Shown here: positions 36,166 to 43,914 of the stretch, piece by piece | Numbering within the stretch: position 1 is the stretch's first letter | Layout of the letters: every line of letters begins with the position of its first letter | Source of the DNA: Bacteroidota bacterium | GTDB lineage: Bacteria > Bacteroidota > Bacteroidia > Chitinophagales > Chitinophagaceae | Direction: 5' to 3' | NCBI GenBank assembly: GCA_013289015.1 | Contig: JABDAV010000003.1 | Span: 19,480 to 83,479, forward strand | Length of the DNA stretch: 64,000 bases | Made by a program: the position numbers and the translations under genes | The notes under the pieces: generated by a model | What the model was told of the DNA's origin: nothing | The model's input: the letters and a program-made list of their open reading frames with translations, nothing else | The model's database searches: none

Positions 36166-36237
36166 TATTATTTTAATTATTTTGCCTGCCTGAATGTTGG
36201 TGAAGAGTTTGTAACAGTGTACCGAATTAATCATAGA

Positions 36238-36663
36238 ATGAAACAATTTTTTTTAGCATTATTTATTTTCAGTGCAACAATATGCAGCGCGCAATCTGCA
36301 GATACTATTATTGTTCATAAAGATCCGCGGCTTGATGTTTTAGCGGAGAAACAAATTGCTATCAATAAGGTTACTTCAAAAATGGGTTCGAATGGATTGT
36401 TCAGAGGTTATCGATTGCAAATTTTAAATACACGCAGCCGTGATGACGCTTTTAAAACAAAAGCAATGTTGCTTGAGAATTTTCCTGATGAAAAAGTGTA
36501 CGTGTTATATCAATCGCCATATTTTAAAGTACGCATGGGAAATTTTATTACACGTGATGAAGCTGAGGATTTCAAAAAACAATTGACTTTATATTATTCC
36601 CAGCCGGTATATGTTATAGATGATCTTATTGAATATATTCCAAAGGCAGATGACTTTCAATAA
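36238..36663 (+). CDS. Secreted SPOR-domain protein
   Basis: A 141-residue protein with signal peptide MKQFFLALFIFSATICSAQ; I chose ATG 36238 because the signal starts there (an upstream in-frame ATG adds 7 residues). The C-terminal ~75 residues form a SPOR repeat fold: GYRLQILNTRSRDDAFKTK, then FPDEKVYVLYQSPYFKVRMG and FITRDEAEDFKKQL. SPOR domains bind denuded peptidoglycan, often at division sites. It is 9 bases before the amidohydrolase, probably co-transcribed. Confidence 0.82.
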   Translation: MKQFFLALFIFSATICSAQSADTIIVHKDPRLDVLAEKQIAINKVTSKMGSNGLFRGYRLQILNTRSRDDAFKTKAMLLENFPDEKVYVLYQSPYFKVRMGNFITRDEAEDFKKQLTLYYSQPVYVIDDLIEYIPKADDFQ

Positions 36664-36672
36664 ATATGATGT

Positions 36673-37857
36673 ATGATATCAACTGAAGAATTAAAAGAAC
36701 TGACTAAACAATATGTGCCGCTGCTTGCTTCTATCCGTCATCATCTGCATGCGCATCCTGAATTAAGTTTTAAAGAATTTGAAACATCAAAATATATCGG
36801 CGAACAATTGGAGGCCTGGAATATTCCTTACAAAAAAATTGCAGGTACAGGTATTGAAGCGTTGATTGAAGGTAATGATCCTTCATACAAAACATTGGCA
36901 ATACGCGCTGATATGGATGCATTGCCGATAACCGAAGAAAATAATGTTGATTATAAATCGCAGAACGTTGGCGTAATGCATGCATGCGGCCATGATGTGC
37001 ATACAACCTGTTTATTAGGTGCTGCAAAAATTTTAAAAGATAATCAGCAACAATTTAAAGGAACGATCAAACTTATCTTTCAACCTGGTGAAGAAAGAAA
37101 TCCCGGTGGTGCGAGCATTATGATCAAAGATGGCGTATTGAATAATCCAAAACCGGAAGGCATTATTGCATTGCATGTACATCCCGGTTTACCTGTTGGT
37201 AAATTGAGTTTCAGGAAGGGATTGATAATGGCAAGCGCCGATGAAATTTATATCACCATAAAAGGCAAAGGTGGTCACGCTGCAGCGCCGCATCAAACAG
37301 TTGATACCATTCTTGTTGCTTCGCATATAATTGTAAGCCTGCAGCAAATTGTAAGCAGGAACAACAATCCTTTTACGCCGTCGGTGCTTTCTATTTGCAG
37401 TTTTCAAGGTGGAAATACAACCAATGTTATTCCTGCAGAAGTCAAGCTGATGGGCACTTTCAGAACGATGGATGAAAGCTGGCGTTATAAAGCGCATGAA
37501 CTTATTGAAAGGGAAGTAAAGAATATTGCTGTTGCAATGGGCGCTGAAGCGGATGTGCATATTGATGTTGGATATCCTGCTGTGTACAACAATGAACTGC
37601 TTACTGAAAAAGCAACTTTGCTAGCTAAAGAATTTTTTGGAAATGATAATGTTGAAGAAACTGAATTGAGAATGGGCGCTGAAGATTTTGGATTTTATGC
37701 ACAACAATTGCCAGCTTGTTTTTTTAGATTAGGTGTTAGAAATGAAGCGAAAGATATTGTACATAATGTGCACACAAGCAGGTTTAATATTGATGAAACC
37801 GCATTGCAATATGGTGCTGGAATAATGGCGTGGTTAGGAATGAATTTAAAATCCTGA
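36673..37857 (+). CDS. M20-family amidohydrolase (N-acyl amino acid hydrolase type)
   Basis: A 394-residue zinc-dependent metallopeptidase of the M20D branch. Landmarks: IRHHLHAHPELSFKEFETS, IRADMDALPITEENNVDY, the metal motif MHACGHDVHTTCLLGAA, FQPGEERNPGGASIMIKDG and a late MGAEDFGFYAQQLPACFFRL. Relatives hydrolyse N-acyl or hippuryl amino acids, or auxin-like conjugates; the substrate is not determined. No signal peptide, so cytosolic. It is 9 bases after the SPOR gene and convergent with the cytochrome gene (18-base gap). Confidence 0.87.
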   Translation: MISTEELKELTKQYVPLLASIRHHLHAHPELSFKEFETSKYIGEQLEAWNIPYKKIAGTGIEALIEGNDPSYKTLAIRADMDALPITEENNVDYKSQNVGVMHACGHDVHTTCLLGAAKILKDNQQQFKGTIKLIFQPGEERNPGGASIMIKDGVLNNPKPEGIIALHVHPGLPVGKLSFRKGLIMASADEIYITIKGKGGHAAAPHQTVDTILVASHIIVSLQQIVSRNNNPFTPSVLSICSFQGGNTTNVIPAEVKLMGTFRTMDESWRYKAHELIEREVKNIAVAMGAEADVHIDVGYPAVYNNELLTEKATLLAKEFFGNDNVEETELRMGAEDFGFYAQQLPACFFRLGVRNEAKDIVHNVHTSRFNIDETALQYGAGIMAWLGMNLKS

Positions 37858-37875
37858 TCAACTGCTATTACAATC

Positions 37876-39249
37876 TTACAAGCTATTCAAAAACTTCAGC
37901 AACTTATCCCTGTCTGTTTTGCTTAAGGTCATGAAATTATCTTTCGCTTTTTCTGCTTCACCACCGTGCCATAAGATAGCTTCTTCAATGCTGCGCGCTC
38001 TTCCATCATGCAAATAATAAGCAATACCATTTGTTTTAGGAAATAATCCAATTCCCCATAAAGGCATTGTTCGCCATTCGCTGCCGCTTGCTAAAAAATC
38101 AGGGCGGCCATCAGACAAACCATCACCCATATCATGCAATAAAAGATCAGTGTATGGATGTATGCGTTGACTGGATATTTGTGGCAACGTTAAATCAACA
38201 CCGGTTTGTATAGTTGGTATATGACATTTAGCACAAGTTATTTGCGTAAATAATTGTTCTCCTGCTTTTACATCAGGATCAGTTACATTTCTTCTTGCAG
38301 GAACTGCCAATGATTTTACATAAAATGCAACTGCATTTAAAATACTATCAGGCAATTCAGGATCATCTTTCAAACCATCGTCCTGCTTTTGTCCGGCACA
38401 ACTTTCTTTCGGAGCGATGTAATTGGTAACACCAATATCCTGTTGATATGCAAATGCAACCTGGTGCGAAATATCTATCGTGTTTGCTTTCAAACCAAAT
38501 CGTCCTAATGCTCTTACATGACTTAATGTATCATAAATATAATTCGGCCTTCCGCTAATACCATCACCATCTGCATCATCAGGATCAGCAAATGAAAGAA
38601 TGGTGCTTTCAGGGATCGCCTGTAACAAACCCAAACCAAAAACAGGGGGCGCCATACGTGGCGAAATATTATACACTGAAGGCAATGGTAAATATGGATT
38701 AGTAAGCGTGTATGTTGGCTTTCTTAACGTAACAATTGTACCATCAGGATATGTAACCGGCACATCCGAATATGTTATATTAACATGTGCTTCAGGTGTT
38801 GAACTAAACACACTTTGATCCTGCAATTGAAAACCAAAACCCGGAATGCTCAACGGCGCGCCAGTTGCATCTTCGCCCGGCAAACTTACGCGTATCAATA
38901 AGGAAGAATTGTTGAAACCCGCTGTGGGTGTTCCTTTACCGTCGTTATGATGACAGGAGATACAGCTCACATTATTAAATACTGGTCCAAGCCCACCATG
39001 TATAATTGCCGGCGCTGAAACAAAACTTTGTTCAAATGAAGCATCACCTAATTCGTGAAATTGCAGGTCTCTCGCACTTAATCCATCAACTGCATGTGTA
39101 AATGCTTTTGAAGTTGCATCAAACACGGTAGCTGCGCCACCACTCAAACGCGAATCATAACCATCATCAGGAAATTCGCTTGCTTTATTGCAGCGTATTA
39201 ATACAACAATAACTGCAGCACACCATATCAATATCTTAATCTTCTTCAT
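37876..39249 (-). CDS. Di-heme c-type cytochrome / di-heme oxidoreductase family (DUF1111)
   Basis: A 457-residue exported protein of the di-heme oxidoreductase (DHOR, formerly DUF1111) family. The first heme site is C96-I-S-C99-H100 followed by HNDGKGTP, and the second is near the C-terminus, CAKCHIPTIQTG. MPLWGIGLFP, YLHDGRARSIEEAILWHGGE and EAEKAKDNF are family features. The N-terminal LIRC may be a lipobox, though Arg at -1 is unusual. It is a likely periplasmic redox partner of the imelysin and Rieske genes upstream on the same strand. A 21-bp repeat array occupies the 344 bases before its start. Confidence 0.85.
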   Translation of the reverse strand: MKKIKILIWCAAVIVVLIRCNKASEFPDDGYDSRLSGGAATVFDATSKAFTHAVDGLSARDLQFHELGDASFEQSFVSAPAIIHGGLGPVFNNVSCISCHHNDGKGTPTAGFNNSSLLIRVSLPGEDATGAPLSIPGFGFQLQDQSVFSSTPEAHVNITYSDVPVTYPDGTIVTLRKPTYTLTNPYLPLPSVYNISPRMAPPVFGLGLLQAIPESTILSFADPDDADGDGISGRPNYIYDTLSHVRALGRFGLKANTIDISHQVAFAYQQDIGVTNYIAPKESCAGQKQDDGLKDDPELPDSILNAVAFYVKSLAVPARRNVTDPDVKAGEQLFTQITCAKCHIPTIQTGVDLTLPQISSQRIHPYTDLLLHDMGDGLSDGRPDFLASGSEWRTMPLWGIGLFPKTNGIAYYLHDGRARSIEEAILWHGGEAEKAKDNFMTLSKTDRDKLLKFLNSL

Positions 39250-39404
39250 TATTTTTTATGTAACCGGCATCGGTTCTTCGTGGCATCTTCGTGTAGCCTG
39301 CCTTGGGGCTTGACCCGGAGGTCACTCCCTCCTATGTACTGATGTACTGTTGGCAGCTCCAGGTTGCTGTTCAAACTTTTATTATTGATTTATCTCCCTC
39401 TAAC
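39250..39404. other. Spacer between the cytochrome gene and the 21-bp array
   Basis: A 155-base stretch upstream of the cytochrome gene start. It holds no open frame of interest and no clear TAnnTTTG element on the minus strand. The wording (CTTGACCCGG and TCACTCCCTCC) is more GC-rich than the surroundings, which suggests a dispersed repeat or a leftover of one. Confidence 0.3.
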
Positions 39405-39578
39405 CTGACCATCTTCCTGTTTATTCTGACCATTTCTTCGAAATTTCTGACCATTTAATCCTGGATTTTGACCGTTTTCCTGGATAACCTGCCCTTTTTT
39501 TCAAATAATCTGACCTTTTCTCTGGTTCTTTTGACCTTTTTATTGATTCTTTTTACCCTTTTTCTGATTCTTTCTATC
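39405..39578. repeat. 21-bp degenerate tandem repeat array
   Basis: Eight or nine units with an exact 21-base step. A T/C-T-G/T-A/C-C-C box recurs at 39405, 39426, 39447, 39468, 39489, 39510, 39531 and 39552, with a diverged ninth near 39573. The rest of each unit is pyrimidine-rich and often carries TTTTCCTGG-like bases. Twenty-one bases equal two helical turns, so the boxes fall on one DNA face; they also equal seven codons. On the minus strand the units would read as V-R-x-x-x-K-x heptads, but a stop interrupts them and no gene encloses them. Confidence 0.75.
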
Positions 39579-39593
39579 CTTTTCCGGAACAAC

Positions 39594-40652
39594 TTAATCT
39601 TTCACCTGCTGTTGAATGAACGGAACCAATTGTTCTTCTATTGTTTCATTTAATGCATCCACCACGTTCATGGTTTGCTGTACCTGTGCACGCTGATCTA
39701 TTATTGCCTGTTCATATGGTTCAGTGATATTATCAAATGAATTGATGGCCGTTGTTATTTGAGAACGAATTGTATTATCCAATGATTTATTACGCAGGCT
39801 TACAAGATTTGTAAGACCGGTGCTTCCGTTTCTACCAAGATAAACTGTTTGCAAACCGGTGATGTTATTTTTAAAGTCCAGTGTTGAATTACCACTGTAT
39901 GGCGACTCAACGATCTTGGGATCTCTTGCATCAAATGGTTCTTTCATTTTTCCTTGTCCAACTTCTTCGCAAATGCCTTGCATAGCGCCAACAATTGCCA
40001 AAAATAATTCCTGCTTTGTTGTATAAACAGTGCTTCCGGTGCCTGCAGTTTTTACCTGTTGCGCAAAATTTGTGGGAGACTCTGTCCAGCTTGCATAAAG
40101 AGAATTGCAAATGTTCACAATATCTGTTGAAGCGCTTATCATATATTTTTTCTGGCGGTCTGTTAAGCTTGCTGCTGTGCGGCTTCCGTGATCGCCGAAT
40201 ATTAAATATTCAACCGGGTGAAAGCCCCTTAAATTGTAAGGCAACAATTGTATATCTGACAATTCAAGTGCATTGCTGCTTGCAAGCAATGAGTCAAACT
40301 GGTTGGCATCTGTTGGCCAGGTATCCATTTGTGGATCGTACTCGTTGTCTTCAACAGGGCCGAATAAAAAGCCTTCGCATTGTTCCCAAACTGTACGCAG
40401 GCTTTTCCATGATGTTTGCGCTGCTGTAAGATTTGCATCTGTTGCAGATGTATTCAGCGTAGCGATCTTTGTGTTCATGTCGCTCGCTGCTGCAGTTAAG
40501 CTTGAATATTGAGAAAGTGCAACATCATCTGTAAAATCATTTATTACAGTTGTTTCTGTTGCAGGAAAAGTATCAGGCGTGCTTGTGTCTGCTTTATGGC
40601 ATCCTGCAAAAAGTATTGTTGCTATTGCTATTGCTGATAAATTATGCTTCAT
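39594..40652 (-). CDS. Imelysin-family lipoprotein (peptidase M75 / EfeO-like)
   Basis: A 352-residue lipoprotein; lipobox LFAGC (C18). It is an all-helical imelysin-like protein with the signature GFHPVEYLIFGD (GxHxxE metal-site motif) in the first half and a matching second bundle (QGICEEVGQGKMKEPFD, TIRSQITTAINSF). Imelysin-like proteins take part in iron uptake or periplasmic iron binding in several phyla; protease activity is doubtful. Its start overlaps the Rieske gene's stop by 4 bases (ATGA), so the two are translationally coupled. Confidence 0.85.
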   Translation of the reverse strand: MKHNLSAIAIATILFAGCHKADTSTPDTFPATETTVINDFTDDVALSQYSSLTAAASDMNTKIATLNTSATDANLTAAQTSWKSLRTVWEQCEGFLFGPVEDNEYDPQMDTWPTDANQFDSLLASSNALELSDIQLLPYNLRGFHPVEYLIFGDHGSRTAASLTDRQKKYMISASTDIVNICNSLYASWTESPTNFAQQVKTAGTGSTVYTTKQELFLAIVGAMQGICEEVGQGKMKEPFDARDPKIVESPYSGNSTLDFKNNITGLQTVYLGRNGSTGLTNLVSLRNKSLDNTIRSQITTAINSFDNITEPYEQAIIDQRAQVQQTMNVVDALNETIEEQLVPFIQQQVKD

Positions 40653-41086
40653 GGTTTGAAATTATTAATGTGAATACTAAGTATGTTATTGCTAACTGAT
40701 GTTTCAAAATGATGTAATGGTTGTTCTGCCGGGCCTTTGCGCACATTGCCTTGTTTATCAAATTCGCTGCCGTGTAAATTGCAGTGATAACCTGTTCCTG
40801 TTGGCGTTAACTGGTTTTCCTGGTGTGTGCATTGCAGCAATAAGGCTGAATAAGAATTGTCTTCATTTTTTTGAACGGCAACATCATAATACCAACCGGC
40901 AGGACGAACAATCTGCAGTGTGCTTTTATCAAATAAATTCATCGGTACATCTAAATTGCCGTTGTTGATTGTTGTTTTGTAAACAGATGATGCAGGTGAA
41001 CAGCTTACCAATTGTGTTAATGAAAAACCTGCTGCGCCAAGCAAACAAATTTTACATGATGATGATATGAAGTTTCTGCGTTGCAT
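40649..41086 (-). CDS. Rieske [2Fe-2S] protein, exported
   Basis: A 145-residue protein with a twin-arginine-like start (MQRRNFISSS) and a Cys at 29 (LTQLVSC) that may be lipidated. The Rieske cluster ligands are clear: C86-T-H88 and C102-N-L-H105 in YHCNLHGSEFD, with the usual G-x-x-P loop later (RKGPAEQPLHHF). Such soluble Rieske proteins carry electrons in the periplasm. It overlaps the imelysin start and is 218 bases after the porin gene. The coupling of a Rieske carrier with imelysin and a di-heme cytochrome suggests iron oxidation-state handling. Confidence 0.85.
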   Translation of the reverse strand: MQRRNFISSSCKICLLGAAGFSLTQLVSCSPASSVYKTTINNGNLDVPMNLFDKSTLQIVRPAGWYYDVAVQKNEDNSYSALLLQCTHQENQLTPTGTGYHCNLHGSEFDKQGNVRKGPAEQPLHHFETSVSNNILSIHINNFKP

Positions 41087-41268
41087 TTGTCTGAACCTGG
41101 ATTTTGAATGATTTATTTGATTAAAAGATTTTGCCTTTTATTGATTATAATGCTGTTTGAATTTGAAATCACAGATGCCATTATTGCTGCAGCACAAGTG
41201 TTGCGACGCAAGGAACGATGCCATCCTTTCAACTGCCGATCACCAAAAAAATATTTTAAAAACTTTTC

Positions 41269-41299
41269 AATCAGGTAAATCATTTTAATCAGGTAAATC
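41269..41299. repeat. Short direct repeat (13 bp, two copies)
   Basis: AATCAGGTAAATC occurs at 41269-41281 and 41287-41299, 18 bases apart, just after the porin gene's stop on the minus strand. It may be a slippage product. No function is apparent. Confidence 0.4.
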
Positions 41300-41304
41300 G
41301 TGTT

Positions 41305-42567
41305 TTAAAATGAATAACCAATTCCAATATTTAAAAACTGGTTATCCTGTTTATATGGAATTGCATTTGGCGGCGGATTAATTACCAGTTCCGGATTTTG
41401 CGGGCCGGTCTGCAACACGCGCACATCAGCTTTTATAACAATATTCGGAATGGGCAAATAGCTAAAGCCGACAATGATATGCGACTGTTTTAATGTGCCA
41501 TCATAAATGCCCTTTGGTTCCGGTGGCAAATTTGAATTCAGGTCAAGTATTTCGCCGCGCGCAAACGTTATAAACTGTGCTGTTCCTTGTTTTTTATACA
41601 ACCAGTCATAACCAACTTCTGCATACGCGCCATACATACCGCTGCCGGTATTTTTTGCATACGCAACATTTACTTTATCTGCATCAGGATACGCTACATA
41701 AGTGCCCAATGCTTTTGCGCTTATACCATTTTTTGCAAACTGAACATCTGCTTCGCCGAGATACAACGGCGTACCGAAAGCGCCGTTATCCAAACCCAAA
41801 CTATCTGCGCTATGTTGATTTAAACCAACGGTTCCGCCTGCATAACCTGTAACCTGGAATTTAAAATATGAAACATTATACTGAACGCCTGCAGTTATTG
41901 CAAGGTTGTTTGCAAATGCATCGCTGCCTTGCTGGCGGCCATCTCTGAAGCCTGAACCATGTTGAAAATTAGCGCTGTTTAAACCAGTCATTAAACCAAC
42001 ATCATAAGTAAGCGGAAGATTATTTAATGTGCCATAAAATGCAACACCGAGTTCACGCCATGTTGCAGGAATAATAAGCGTTTCAACCATTGGCCTTTCA
42101 ACGCCATTAAAATTTACAGGCAAATGATTTTCATTTAAGATACCAATGCGTGGCAAAAACAATCCTGCAACTAAATATTGGTGTGCATTCAAATTAAATT
42201 TGAGGTAAGCCTGCTCCATTGAAATATCGCCGCCGCCATTACCGCCTTCATCAGTTTCGCCGCTGCTTACAACAAGCGCATTTTCAAGTTCCATTTCTGT
42301 GAACAAAGAAATTTTATCGTTGAAACGATGGCCAACAAAAAGTACTACTCTTTCAAGACTTGCTGTCGATTGCTTTTTATTAAAATTTCTTTGATAGAAT
42401 GCATCGCCGTAACCTGATATAACTGTTTTGCTTTGATTGCTGTTTACATTAAGCGAATCTTCGTTTGTAAGCACAAGGTTTTGCGCGTTAGTTCTATACT
42501 GGGCTTTAACTGTAACTGTAAAAAAAGTAAACAGAATTAATCCGGTTGCTGTATATAAAAATTTCAT
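41305..42567 (-). CDS. Outer-membrane beta-barrel / porin-like protein
   Basis: A 420-residue secreted protein with signal peptide MKFLYTATGLILFTFF...KAQ. The mature part is a run of amphipathic strands with the phrase ISGYGDAFYQRNFNKKQST at the start and NQFLNIGIGYSF at the end, where the terminal Phe is a BAM-type barrel signal. It resembles the porin-like proteins that accompany imelysin/cytochrome clusters. I chose ATG 42567 since the codon at 42576 is TTG. It is first in the minus-strand run porin-Rieske-imelysin-cytochrome and probably gives the outer-membrane route. Confidence 0.75.
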   Translation of the reverse strand: MKFLYTATGLILFTFFTVTVKAQYRTNAQNLVLTNEDSLNVNSNQSKTVISGYGDAFYQRNFNKKQSTASLERVVLFVGHRFNDKISLFTEMELENALVVSSGETDEGGNGGGDISMEQAYLKFNLNAHQYLVAGLFLPRIGILNENHLPVNFNGVERPMVETLIIPATWRELGVAFYGTLNNLPLTYDVGLMTGLNSANFQHGSGFRDGRQQGSDAFANNLAITAGVQYNVSYFKFQVTGYAGGTVGLNQHSADSLGLDNGAFGTPLYLGEADVQFAKNGISAKALGTYVAYPDADKVNVAYAKNTGSGMYGAYAEVGYDWLYKKQGTAQFITFARGEILDLNSNLPPEPKGIYDGTLKQSHIIVGFSYLPIPNIVIKADVRVLQTGPQNPELVINPPPNAIPYKQDNQFLNIGIGYSF

Positions 42568-42650
42568 CGCCCGCAAAAGTAGTTCTGCGTTACCGGGGCG
42601 ACTTACGAATTAAGGAAAGCGGTTTACGAAAAAGGAAAAGCTATTGAAAA

Positions 42651-43379
42651 TTAACCATTCATGGCTGCTTCATCAACAAACCAATGCAGTTCGCCGTGCG
42701 ATGGTTTTATTATTTGTGAAGGATATGTTAGCGGATCATAAGGTTTATGTAAAACATCAGCTAATGCAGTTGCCTTACCGCTTCCACTTACAATAAAGGC
42801 GATGCATTTGGCTGCATTTGCAATTGGTGCAGTAAGTGTGATGCGATACATGTTTTGTTGTTCCAGCCACAAATAAGTACACCATTTTGCTTGTTCATTG
42901 ATTGCATCTTTCTGACCGGGAAAAAGTGAAAGCGTATGTGCATCATCACCCATTCCTAACAAAACAAGATCAAACGTTGGCTGAGCAATATTTTTATGGA
43001 AGTAATGCTGCAACACTTCTTCATAAGCATTTGCAGCAGTTTCAGGCGACATATTTTCTGTTTGTATGAAATGCACATGTTGCGGATTTACTGCAACATT
43101 ATCGAGCAAGGTTTCATGTATCATTTTTGCATTGCTGCGGTCATCAGCATAAGGAACAAAACGTTCGTCGCCGATAAAAATGTTTGCACGGCTCCAGTCT
43201 ATTTTATTCTTGTATTCATCGCTTGCAAGAATGGTGTATAATTTTTTTGCAGTATTACCGCCTGTAAATGCAATCGAAAATCTTTCGTGCGTTGCAAGTG
43301 CTTTACAGATATATTCAACCATCCAGTTGGCAATATGCTCGCACAAATCTTCATAATCTTTACAAACGTGGAGTTCCAT
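42651..43379 (-). CDS. pgl: 6-phosphogluconolactonase
   Basis: A 242-residue cytosolic esterase-like enzyme of the oxidative pentose phosphate pathway, hydrolysing 6-phosphogluconolactone. Motifs: FSIAFTGGNTAKKLYTILAS, IDWSRANIFIGDERFVPYAD, DVLLLGMGDDAHTLSLFPG-like (FDLVLLGMGDDAHTLSLFPG) and a late KPSHGELHWFVDEAA. Length is normal for the bacterial form. It is the last pathway gene, separated from zwf by a small membrane protein gene. Confidence 0.9.
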   Translation of the reverse strand: MELHVCKDYEDLCEHIANWMVEYICKALATHERFSIAFTGGNTAKKLYTILASDEYKNKIDWSRANIFIGDERFVPYADDRSNAKMIHETLLDNVAVNPQHVHFIQTENMSPETAANAYEEVLQHYFHKNIAQPTFDLVLLGMGDDAHTLSLFPGQKDAINEQAKWCTYLWLEQQNMYRITLTAPIANAAKCIAFIVSGSGKATALADVLHKPYDPLTYPSQIIKPSHGELHWFVDEAAMNG

Positions 43380-43484
43380 TTTCTAAAGTTTTATCAATTA
43401 CAATTATATAAGGAAAAGTTCTTTGAATGAACTATTAATTTTATGATATACGCAAAGCAAATAAATAATAACATTCCGGTTTAT

Positions 43485-43799
43485 TTAAAGTATTTGAAAT
43501 AAATGAAGCAATAAAAAGCCAATACACCTAAAGGTAAAATAGTTGCTATTACTTTTTTGATATTTAAACAGCCAAAAACTTAAGAGCATAATACTAAGAA
43601 GAATAAACGGATAGATAAGACTTAAAATAAATAAAACGTATGTAGCTTCTGTAACAGAAGATGGATTATCAAATAAAAATATACTGGAAAAAGCAGTAAA
43701 TGGCCAAAATATAAAACCTAAAAATGCAAGATAATTTAGTCCTGTAAACCATATGGGTAAATCAGGTCTGTTAATTAATGATTTTAAGGTAAACTTCAT
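43485..43799 (-). CDS. Small membrane protein between zwf and pgl
   Basis: A 104-residue protein with three hydrophobic stretches (about residues 17-38, 50-80 including FILSLIYPFILLSIMLLSFW, and the C-terminal FRCIGFLLLHLFQIL). I start it at ATG 43799; the longer frame to 43841 adds a polar 14-residue lead. I recognise no family. It lies on the same strand, 116 bases after zwf and 106 before pgl, and interrupts an otherwise classical pathway operon. AT content is higher than in its neighbours, so it may be a recent arrival. Confidence 0.5.
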   Translation of the reverse strand: MKFTLKSLINRPDLPIWFTGLNYLAFLGFIFWPFTAFSSIFLFDNPSSVTEATYVLFILSLIYPFILLSIMLLSFWLFKYQKSNSNYFTFRCIGFLLLHLFQIL

Positions 43800-43914
43800 T
43801 TGCAAATAATTTGAATGAACTTCAATATTACAACATCCCAAAACTAAAATGTTATAAGCGCATCAACCTAATCTGAGTGAACCCATTCTTTATTTGCGAT
43901 AGCAGGGCGAACGA

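Noticed and set aside
39468..39653. 61-codon plus-strand frame over the 21-bp array (L/F-rich)
   Set aside because: It is simply the translation of the pyrimidine-rich repeat and runs into the 3' end of the imelysin gene on the other strand.
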